From Anabaena sp. FACHB-1237 (GTDB taxonomy: Bacteria; Cyanobacteriota; Cyanobacteriia; Cyanobacteriales; Nostocaceae): a stretch of 37,294 bases of DNA. The notes beneath the pieces were generated by a model. It searched no databases and had not been told where the DNA came from. It saw nothing but the letters and a program-made list of their open reading frames with translations. A program made the translations under genes and the position numbers. Shown here piece after piece: positions 17,177 to 23,994 of this stretch (its first letter is position 1; the number at the start of each line of letters is the position of its first letter). The stretch spans positions 1-37,294 of the forward strand of contig NZ_JACJPV010000037.1 in NCBI RefSeq assembly GCF_014696225.1. Reading direction: 5' to 3'.

Positions 17177-17253
17177 ATAGATCATAAATGTAGTTAATCA
17201 TTTGATCTTGATTTAACCTTTCTCGATATAGGCTGTTATTAAATATCATATTT

Positions 17254-17949
17254 TTAATAATTGCTGATATGTGTTGAAAGGAAGTTTGTTCTTGAATAGA
17301 TGTGTGATTGATATTTATTAAATCTTCTTCTTAACCCAGGATTAGAATTAATAAACCTTGACATTTCATCATTATAACCAGCGACAATTACAACTAAACT
17401 ATCTCGATAATCTTCCATTCTTTTTAATAAAATATCTATTGCTTCTTGTCCAAAATCTCTCTCTGCATTCTCTGGTGCTAATGTATATGCTTCATCAATA
17501 AATAACACTCCATCTAATGCTGATTTTATCACTTCATCTGTTTTTAAAGCTGTTTGTCCCATAAAACCTGCAACTAAACCTGATCTATCGGTTTCTATCA
17601 CATGACCTTTTTTCAATATTCCTAATTCTTTGTATATTTGACCCATTAAACGTGCAACTGTGGTTTTACCAGTTCCCGGAGGACCACAAAAAACTGAATG
17701 TAATGAAAGAGAAATATTAGGTAAACCTTGTTCTTGACGCATTTTTTGTACTTTCAAGAAGTTGATTAAAGTATTAACCTCATTTTTAACATTTTCCATT
17801 CCTACCAAATGATTTAATTTACTAATTACATTATCTAAACCATGAGATTTAGAACTAGAATTACTCTGATGCTGCTGATTTCCAGAGATGTTTAATTCTC
17901 TTTTCATACGTTGTAGTTCAGCTTCAATTTCAGGATCTCGATAAGTCAT
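17254..17949 (-). CDS. CbbX/SpoVK-type AAA+ ATPase, C-terminally truncated
   Basis: 231 residues. After a charged, Gln/Ser-rich start (1-37) comes a AAA+ core of the CbbX/CfxQ/SpoVK kind: [11 protein letters not shown], Walker [10 protein letters not shown] (89-97), pore-loop region [14 protein letters not shown] (124-137), Walker B LFIDEA (149-154), sensor 1 [11 protein letters not shown], and the arginine-finger segment [11 protein letters not shown] (203-213). Right after this the family would continue with an 'FxDY' strand and a helical lid; instead the frame reads QSHIYSRTN and stops at Y231. Family members are roughly 280-300 residues or longer. The DNA that follows (another frame: [12 protein letters not shown] and so on, to 17157) does not look like the missing lid, so this appears to be a deletion junction rather than a simple frameshift. 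ATPase activity is doubtful. Confidence is high for the family and moderate for the truncation. Confidence 0.8.
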   Translation of the reverse strand: MTYRDPEIEAELQRMKRELNISGNQQHQSNSSSKSHGLDNVISKLNHLVGMENVKNEVNTLINFLKVQKMRQEQGLPNISLSLHSVFCGPPGTGKTTVARLMGQIYKELGILKKGHVIETDRSGLVAGFMGQTALKTDEVIKSALDGVLFIDEAYTLAPENAERDFGQEAIDILLKRMEDYRDSLVVIVAGYNDEMSRFINSNPGLRRRFNKYQSHIYSRTNFLSTHISNY

Positions 17950-18360
17950 AATTTTTACTGTTTTTTATTGTTTGGATGAAAATACATAATCAGTAAATTT
18001 AATTATACATCAAAACTTTGTATAATTGTCAACTATCTTGCTAAAAAATAACCCGTACCTCTACCCCATAAAAATCATCAAATATTGATAAATCAAAGAT
18101 TTGCTATCTTGAGTACATAACTAATAAATATATAGTGAGAATATTGATCATCTGTTAAACTGCAAAAGATTGGATAATTGACAATTAATAAATAGAGATT
18201 AGGATATACAAATATTAGCTACTTTTAATGCTTATATTTTTTGATTTTCTGGATAAATTTATAAATAAAGTGCGTTAAATACTCAACATTTCCATCCTCT
18301 CAATGCAATTTTATCTGAATTTGACGCACCCGACAAAATAAATTCACAGGAACAAAAATC
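17950..18360. other. Intergenic region between the AAA gene and nifJ
   Basis: About 410 AT-rich bases holding divergent promoters. Contains GTGAGAATATTGATCATCT (18135-18153), shared with 13330-13348. AGGA at about 18349 serves nifJ as ribosome site. No gene seen. Confidence 0.45.
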
Positions 18361-21300
18361 ATGAAAAAATTAGCCAAATTTGCTACCATTGATGGTAACG
18401 AAGCGGTTGCCAGAGTAGCTTACAAATTAAACGAAGTAATCGCTATTTATCCCATTACACCATCTTCTAATATGGGAGAATGGGCTGATGCTTGGATGTC
18501 AGAAAATAAACCCAATTTATGGGGAACAATTCCCGATGTAACGCAAATGCAAAGTGAAGGAGGAGCGATCGCTGCTGTTCATGGAGCATTACAAACGGGA
18601 GCTTTAAGTACAACTTTTACTGCTTCCCAAGGGCTATTATTAATGATTCCCAATTTATACAAAATTGCGGGAGAATTAACTAGTTTTGTCCTTCATGTTT
18701 CCGCTCGTTCTTTAGCTACCCATGCGTTATCTATTTTCGGTGATCATAGTGATGTCATGGCTGCAAGAGCCACAGGTTTCGCTTTATTATGTTCGGCTTC
18801 TGTACAGGAAACCCATGATTTTGCTCTCATTGCTCACGCGGCAACTTTAATAGCAAGAGTGCCATTTATGCACTTTTTTGATGGATTTAGAACTTCCCAT
18901 GAAGTGCAAAAAGTGGAATTATTATCTGATGAAATTTTACAGGAATTTATACCTTTAGAATTAATTTCTGCCCATCGTCAACGTTGTTTAACTCCAGATC
19001 ATCCAGTATTACGAGGAACAGCACAAAATCCCGATGTTTATTTTCAATCCCGTGAAGGTGTAAATCCCTATTATAATGTTTGTGCTGATATTGTCCAAAA
19101 TATTATGGATAAGTTTGGTAAACGCACAGGAAGACATTACAAATTATATGAATATTATGGTGTCCCCAATGCTGAAAGAGTGATTATTCTTATGGGTTCA
19201 GGTTGTGAAACTGTCCATGAAACTGTAGATTATTTGAACAATTTAGGCGAAAAAGTTGGGGTGATCAAAGTTAGATTATTCCGTCCTTTTGATATTGGTA
19301 GATTAGTAGAATCTTTACCCAATAGTGTTAAGGCGATCGCAGTTTTAGACAGAACTAAAGAACCAGGAAGCGCAGCAGAACCTCTATATTTAGATGTGGT
19401 GACAGCTATTCATGAAGGTTGGAAAAAAACCACATTTCCCAAAATTGTGGGAGGAAGATATGGTTTATCTTCTAAAGAATTTACTCCTGCAATGGTAAAA
19501 GCAGTGTTTGATAATTTGGCGAAAAATGCTCCAAAAAATCATTTCACTATTGGTATTAATGATGATGTAACTTTCACTTCCTTAGATTTTGATCCTAGTT
19601 TTTCCACAGAACCAGATCATGTAGTTCGAGCGATGTTTTATGGTTTAGGTTCTGATGGTACAGTGGGAGCAAACAAAAATTCTATCAAAATAATTGGCGA
19701 AGGTACAGAAAATAATGCTCAAGGTTATTTTGTGTACGATTCTAAAAAATCAGGTTCAATGACGGTTTCTCATTTACGTTTTGGTAAAAGTCAAATTCGC
19801 TCTACTTATTTAATTGATCAGGCGAATTTTATCGGTTGTCATCATTGGGGTTTTATTGAAAAAATTGACATTTTAAAAAATGCTGCTTCTAGAGCAACTT
19901 TTTTAATTAATACTCCTTATCCAGTGGATCAAGTTTGGCAACATTTACCACTAAAGGTACAAAAACAAATTCTCTCTAAGGACTTAAAACTTTATGCTAT
20001 TAATGCTAGTCAAGTAGCTAAAAATAGCGGTATGGGTGGGAGAATTAATACTATTATGCAGGTCTGTTTCTTTGCTTTAGCAGGAGTATTACCCCAAGAT
20101 CAAGCTATAGCAAAAATTAAACAAACAATTGAAAAGACCTACGGTAAAAAAGGTGTAGATGTTGTCAACATGAATTTAAAAGCTGTTGATAATACTTTGG
20201 AAAATCTCCATGAAGTAGTCATTCCTTTAGTGCAAAAAGGACAAAAAGATGATGGACAATTATCCACAGTTGCAGCTAATGGTAAACCTGACTTTGTACG
20301 GGATGTATTAGATAAAATTCTCCTTTGGGAAGGGGATAATTTACCTGTTAGTGCTTTACCCATAGATGGAACTTTTCCCACTGACACTGCAAAATGGGAA
20401 AAAAGAAATGTGGCTGAAGAAATTCCAGTTTGGGATGAAAATACCTGTGTACAATGTGGTAAATGTATAATGGTTTGTCCCCATGCCGCTATTCGTGGGA
20501 AGGTTTATGATGGCGAAAATTTAGCCAATGCACCAACTAATTTTAAATCTACAGATGCTAAGGATAAAAGTTTTGTAGATCAAAAATTCACCATTCAAGT
20601 AGCACCAGAAGACTGTACAGGTTGTGAAATTTGTGTGAGTGTATGTCCTGCTAAAAATAAAGCAGAACCCACCAAAAAAGCCATTAATATGAGTCCCCAG
20701 TTACCTATTAGGGAACAGGAAAAAGCTAATTGGGACTTCTTTTTAAGTTTACCAAATCCTGATCGTCGCCAGTTGAAATTAAATCAAATTAGACAGCAAC
20801 AATTACAAGAACCATTGTTTGAATTTTCTGGTGCCTGTTCTGGATGTGGAGAAACTCCATATTTGAAATTGTTAACTCAATTATTTGGCGATCGCTCATT
20901 AATTGCTAATGCTACTGGTTGTTCTTCCATTTATGGTGGAAATTTACCCACTACTCCCTGGAGTCAAAACGCCGAAGGAAGAGGTCCAGCATGGTCTAAT
21001 AGTTTATTTGAAGATAATGCTGAATTTGGTTTAGGTTATCGTTTATCTTTGGACAAACAAGCGCAATTTGCGGCAGAATTATTGCAACAATTAACTAGCG
21101 AAATTGGTGATAATTTAGTTAGTGAAATTCTCAATTGTCCACAAAATACAGAAGCCGATATTTGGGAACAAAGAGAAAGAATTGTAATTCTCAAACAGAA
21201 ATTAAATGAAATTATCGTCACCAAAAATGATCCTCAACTCAAACCAAAAATCCAAAATCTCAAATCAATTGCTGACTATTTAGTTAAGAAAAGTGTCTGG

Positions 21301-21930
21301 ATAGTTGGAGGAGATGGTTGGGCTTATGATATAGATTTTGCCGGAATAGATCACGTTTTAGCTAGTGGTAAAAATGTAAATATTCTGGTCATGGATACAG
21401 AAGTTTATTCTAACACTGGAGGACAATCTTCTAAAGCTACTCCTAAAGCTGCGGTGGCCAAATTTGCTGCTAGTGGAAAACCTGCACCTAAAAAAGATTT
21501 AGGATTAATGGCCATGACTTATGGTAATGTTTATGTTGCCAGTGTGGCTTTAGGTGCAAAAGATGAACACACATTAAAAGCATTTTTAGAAGCGGAGGCT
21601 TTTGATGGTCCATCATTAATAATTGCCTATAGTCATTGTATCGCTCATGGTATTAATATGACCACTGGTTTACAGCAGCAAAAGGCATTAGTTGACGCAG
21701 GAAGATGGTTATTATATCGTTATAACCCAGCATTACAAACCCAGGGTAAAAACCCCTTACAATTGGATATGAAAGCACCTTCTGAAACTGTGGAAAAATC
21801 CATGTATCAGGAAAACCGCTTTAAAATGTTGACCAAAAGTAAGCCAGAAATTGCTAAAAGTTTACTCGAACAAGCCCAAGCAGAAGTTAATGCTAGATGG
21901 GAAATGTACCAATATTTAGCTAATAAGTAA
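18361..21930 (+). CDS. nifJ: Pyruvate:ferredoxin (flavodoxin) oxidoreductase
   Basis: Oxidises pyruvate and CoA to acetyl-CoA and CO2, passing electrons to ferredoxin or flavodoxin. In cyanobacteria it supports fermentation, mixotrophy and, in some, nitrogenase under iron limitation. At 1189 residues it is full length and single-chain. Domains in order: pyrimidine-binding domain starting IDGNEAVARVAYKLNEVIAIYPITPSSNMGE; transketolase C-like domain; gamma domain with FGKSQIRS; two [4Fe-4S] ferredoxin clusters, CVQCGKCIMVCP (from residue 696) and CTGCEICVSVCP (from 752); proximal-cluster cysteines CSGCG (about 825); and the thiamine diphosphate motif GGDGWAYDIDFAGIDH (about 983) with NTGGQSS. 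It is monocistronic, followed at once by a palindrome that likely terminates it. Confidence 0.97.
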   Translation: MKKLAKFATIDGNEAVARVAYKLNEVIAIYPITPSSNMGEWADAWMSENKPNLWGTIPDVTQMQSEGGAIAAVHGALQTGALSTTFTASQGLLLMIPNLYKIAGELTSFVLHVSARSLATHALSIFGDHSDVMAARATGFALLCSASVQETHDFALIAHAATLIARVPFMHFFDGFRTSHEVQKVELLSDEILQEFIPLELISAHRQRCLTPDHPVLRGTAQNPDVYFQSREGVNPYYNVCADIVQNIMDKFGKRTGRHYKLYEYYGVPNAERVIILMGSGCETVHETVDYLNNLGEKVGVIKVRLFRPFDIGRLVESLPNSVKAIAVLDRTKEPGSAAEPLYLDVVTAIHEGWKKTTFPKIVGGRYGLSSKEFTPAMVKAVFDNLAKNAPKNHFTIGINDDVTFTSLDFDPSFSTEPDHVVRAMFYGLGSDGTVGANKNSIKIIGEGTENNAQGYFVYDSKKSGSMTVSHLRFGKSQIRSTYLIDQANFIGCHHWGFIEKIDILKNAASRATFLINTPYPVDQVWQHLPLKVQKQILSKDLKLYAINASQVAKNSGMGGRINTIMQVCFFALAGVLPQDQAIAKIKQTIEKTYGKKGVDVVNMNLKAVDNTLENLHEVVIPLVQKGQKDDGQLSTVAANGKPDFVRDVLDKILLWEGDNLPVSALPIDGTFPTDTAKWEKRNVAEEIPVWDENTCVQCGKCIMVCPHAAIRGKVYDGENLANAPTNFKSTDAKDKSFVDQKFTIQVAPEDCTGCEICVSVCPAKNKAEPTKKAINMSPQLPIREQEKANWDFFLSLPNPDRRQLKLNQIRQQQLQEPLFEFSGACSGCGETPYLKLLTQLFGDRSLIANATGCSSIYGGNLPTTPWSQNAEGRGPAWSNSLFEDNAEFGLGYRLSLDKQAQFAAELLQQLTSEIGDNLVSEILNCPQNTEADIWEQRERIVILKQKLNEIIVTKNDPQLKPKIQNLKSIADYLVKKSVWIVGGDGWAYDIDFAGIDHVLASGKNVNILVMDTEVYSNTGGQSSKATPKAAVAKFAASGKPAPKKDLGLMAMTYGNVYVASVALGAKDEHTLKAFLEAEAFDGPSLIIAYSHCIAHGINMTTGLQQQKALVDAGRWLLYRYNPALQTQGKNPLQLDMKAPSETVEKSMYQENRFKMLTKSKPEIAKSLLEQAQAEVNARWEMYQYLANK

Positions 21931-21940
21931 AGCACTGTGA

Positions 21941-21971
21941 GATACCCGACTTCTTAAAGAAGTCGGGTATC
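21941..21971 (+). terminator. 31-bp palindrome behind nifJ, copy 3, with compensated bases
   Basis: GATACCCGACTTCTT, A, AAGAAGTCGGGTATC starting 11 bases after the nifJ stop. Compared with the main form, one C-to-A change in the left arm is matched by the complementary G-to-T in the right arm, so pairing is kept. The position suggests use as a terminator, though it is followed by TTAATTTGA rather than a T-run. Confidence 0.7.
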
Positions 21972-21996
21972 TTAATTTGATAAGACTTTTACTGTA

Positions 21997-22185
21997 TCAA
22001 ATTTCAACATTAATTTGTTCTATTTGTTTTGCCGCTTTATCCCACAATTTAGCTGTATGTTCATCTTTTTCATGTTCTCGCCAATATTGTGCTTGTTTGT
22101 GAGATATTCTTTCTAACATCTCTAACACGGTAGCTAATGATGATTCATTAACTATTTTTTCTACTATTTGATATTCTTGGCTCAT
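21997..22185 (-). CDS. Small helical protein, unknown function
   Basis: 62 residues, all-helical and charged: SQEYQIVEKIVNESSLATVL, LEMLERISHKQAQYWREHEKDEHTAKLWDKAAKQ. No Cys, no membrane segment. AAAGGAGAG lies seven bases before the ATG at 22183-22185, a strong ribosome site, which argues for a real gene. I recognise the pattern as a short conserved cyanobacterial hypothetical (helix-rich, with YWREHEKD), but no function is known to me. It converges on nifJ. A role as antitoxin-like or regulatory peptide is possible but not supported. Confidence 0.6.
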   Translation of the reverse strand: MSQEYQIVEKIVNESSLATVLEMLERISHKQAQYWREHEKDEHTAKLWDKAAKQIEQINVEI

Positions 22186-22238
22186 AAATCATCTCTCCTT
22201 TAAACAATTTTGTATTAACCAAGCCAATATTATTATCT

Positions 22239-22271
22239 GATTATTGTTTGATTATTGTTTGATTATGGTTT
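22239..22271. repeat. 11-bp tandem repeat upstream of the 62-residue gene
   Basis: GATTATTGTTT twice exactly, then GATTATGGTTT. It lies about 55 bases upstream of the minus-strand gene's start, inside its promoter region. Confidence 0.8.
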
Positions 22272-22339
22272 AATTATTGCATATTTTGTACTCATATATA
22301 GTCATTATTTCCTAAAATGTTACTTATCTTTATAGTATA

Positions 22340-22370
22340 GATCCCCGACTTCTTTAAGAAGTCGGGGATC
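22340..22370. repeat. 31-bp perfect palindrome, copy 4
   Basis: GATCCCCGACTTCTT, T, AAGAAGTCGGGGATC. It lies 45 bases beyond the stop of the minus-strand frameshifted gene and could terminate it. Confidence 0.9.
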
Positions 22371-22381
22371 TGGGGGATATT

Positions 22382-22425
22382 TTAGTTATAATTTAGTTAT
22401 AATTTAGTTATAATTTAGTTATAAT
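22382..22425. repeat. Four perfect copies of an 11-bp unit at a gene's 3' end
   Basis: TTAGTTATAAT repeated four times without error. On the minus strand the last unit encodes the final codons and stop (AAT TAT AAC TAA) of the frameshifted secreted gene, so the array looks like amplification of that gene's own 3' end by slippage. Confidence 0.9.
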
Positions 22426-22793
22426 TACGAGTCATTAAGCGGTTTAAAATCACTTTACGACCAGCAATAACTCTGACACGAATATAGTCAGGATCGCTAC
22501 TTCGCCAAGTTACTTCATATTTTGTGCCATTATTATTCCAAGTATAAATTTGTCGTGCATTATTTCCCCCAGTAGTAGCCCCAGATAAGGTAATATTAGA
22601 ATTACTGTTATAGCGACTTTCTCCATAGTAGAAATAGGAATTGTTACTAAAGTATGTTACTCAAGTATAAATTTACATTCCAATCTCCATCACTAAATGT
22701 CCCTTGGAGATAATTAAATCTTTGTGCTAGGGCAGGTTTGGTTATGGCAATATCAATAATTGCTGCTAGGGCGATCGCTTTATAATTCATCAT
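22415..22793 (-). pseudogene. Frameshifted small secreted protein
   Basis: From ATG 22791-22793 the frame gives a signal peptide (MMNYKAIALAAIIDIAITKP, then ALAQ) and RFNYLQGTFSDGDWNVNLYL, then hits a stop. A second frame continues NNSYFYYGESRYNSN, ITLSGATTGGNNARQIYTW, and ends VIAGRKVILNRLMTRNYN at 22415. The break coincides with a 13-bp tandem duplication: GTTACTAAAGTAT (22643-22655) and GTTACTCAAGTAT (22656-22668). Removing one 13-bp copy restores one frame of about 120 codons. The product would be a small exported beta-rich protein of unknown function. A sequencing or assembly error is the main alternative. Confidence 0.75.
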
Positions 22794-23001
22794 GAAAACT
22801 CTTTATTTAGTCTTTTTTTAATGCCTAAATGTTACTTAAATTAAGTGACATTTAATTAAATAGTGTACCTCATGTAGATGGAATGTGATCTATAAGATCA
22901 TTAATCCTAAAACCATAGCAAAAGTGAGACCTTTATGAACATTAATTGGATATTTTATCTTCATATTTTCACTATTCCTCACATCAATTAGTCCCATAAA
23001 T

Positions 23002-23049
23002 TTAGAGAGATAGTTAGATATTAATATGAATATCTAACTATCTCTCTAA
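23002..23049 (-). terminator. Perfect 21-bp hairpin downstream of the Pmp3-like gene
   Basis: TTAGAGAGATAGTTAGATAT plus T (23002-23022), a six-base loop, and the exact reverse complement (23029-23049). It starts nine bases beyond the stop of the minus-strand Pmp3-like gene. It is AT-rich without a clear T-run, so termination is plausible but not certain. Confidence 0.6.
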
Positions 23050-23057
23050 TCAAGTTA

Positions 23058-23219
23058 TTATTTCTTAGCAATGATCCAAACTGCATGAACAATACCAGGA
23101 ATATAACCTAAAAAAGTCAAAAGTAAATTAATCCAAAAATCTTTACCAAAACCAACTTGCAAAAACACTCCTAAAGGTGGAATGAACACTGCTACAATAA
23201 TTCTAATTAAGTCGCCCAT
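23058..23219 (-). CDS. Pmp3/YqaE (UPF0057) family membrane peptide
   Basis: A 53-residue proteolipid: MGDLIRIIVAVFIPPLGVFL, then a short polar turn (QVGFGKDF) and a second span INLLLTFLGYIPGIVHAVW ending IIAKK. Two transmembrane helices with PPLGV in the first and LGYIPGIVHA in the second define the Pmp3/YqaE family. The family is linked with salt, cold and membrane-potential stress in plants, yeast and bacteria. AGGAG lies eight bases before the ATG at 23217-23219. The gene is short but complete. A perfect hairpin follows its stop codon. Confidence 0.92.
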   Translation of the reverse strand: MGDLIRIIVAVFIPPLGVFLQVGFGKDFWINLLLTFLGYIPGIVHAVWIIAKK

Positions 23220-23310
23220 TTGAGTTTCTCCTGTTGTTTTTCCACATTGCTATAGTTAACACCAATGCAGTATGTAACTATTCCTGAAATCATACGGTAA
23301 ACCGTACTCT

Positions 23311-23649
23311 TTAGCCACCACTTATCTTAGCTTTGTAACCCAACTTAACTAAAATCTCTAATATCTTTTGTTTATGATCTCCCTGTATTTCAATTTCATT
23401 CTCTTTCACAGTTCCCCCCGCACCACATTGAGTTTTTAACTGTTTTAATAGTGCTGTTAGGGTTTCTGGTTTAGCTTGAAAACCTGTGATCACTGTGACT
23501 GTTTTTCCCTTCCTTCCTGAACGAGTTGCTTGTATTCTCACGTTTTGTTGGTTGGGAGGTAATTCTGGGGTTGGCCTTTCCAATGCTGCTGAATGATCAT
23601 TACCAAATTCTTGGTAAATAAAACGTTTATCTGATTTAGGATTAGACAT
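23311..23649 (-). CDS. SUI1/eIF1-like translation factor (YciH type)
   Basis: 112 residues. The C-terminal 75 residues form a SUI1 domain: VRIQATRSGRKGKTVTVITG, FQAKPETLTALLKQLKTQCG, AGGTVKENEIEIQGDHKQKI, LEILVKLGYKAKISGG. The basic loop RSGRKGK and the GAGGTVK turn match bacterial YciH and archaeal aIF1, which bind the small ribosomal subunit and affect start-site choice. The first 35 residues are a variable lead. It is single-copy here, with no translation genes nearby. Confidence 0.9.
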   Translation of the reverse strand: MSNPKSDKRFIYQEFGNDHSAALERPTPELPPNQQNVRIQATRSGRKGKTVTVITGFQAKPETLTALLKQLKTQCGAGGTVKENEIEIQGDHKQKILEILVKLGYKAKISGG

Positions 23650-23780
23650 AGATCACTGAAGTTTGATGAATTGATTAATAAAAAATTAACATTTCTTTGG
23701 GTAACTTCTTAGTTTATTATAAGTAATAATTGAGCATTTAGTAAGATCAATATGTCAAATCTTACCTTCTTGGACTGATG

Positions 23781-23850
23781 CAGCAGTTTCCCATATTATG
23801 AGGTACAGATATTAATAATACAACCTTTGTAATCCAGGCAAGATACCTGC
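23781..23850. repeat. Diverged half copy of the 110-bp inverted-end repeat
   Basis: Starts CAGCAGTTTCCCATATTATG then AGGTACAGAT and ends at GGCAAGATACCTGC. It aligns in order with 23884-23953 but lacks the right inverted end. Confidence 0.7.
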
Positions 23851-23881
23851 ATTGTTAATTTGATAATAGGTTTGTTAAATA

Positions 23882-23990
23882 TACAGCAGTTTCCGTTATT
23901 ATGAGGTACAGATGTTAATGATAAAACCCTTGTAACACAGGCATCTTGCTGTGTTCATACTGTACCTCATGTAGATGGAATCTGCTGTAA
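23882..23990. mobile_element. 110-bp MITE-like element with about 30-bp inverted ends
   Basis: Left end TACAGCAGTTTCCGTTATTA then TGAGGTACAG; right end CTGTACCTCATGTAGATGGA then ATCTGCTGTA. The ends pair over about 30 bp with a few mismatches. The right end alone also occurs at about 22862-22885 (GTACCTCATGTAGATGGAAT). The element ends within five bases of the dnaE stop codon. Confidence 0.65.
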
Positions 23991-23994
23991 ATCA

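Noticed and set aside
23781..23990. CRISPR array or plasmid-type iterons
   Set aside because: Two diverged copies with inverted ends fit a MITE; there is no regular spacing.
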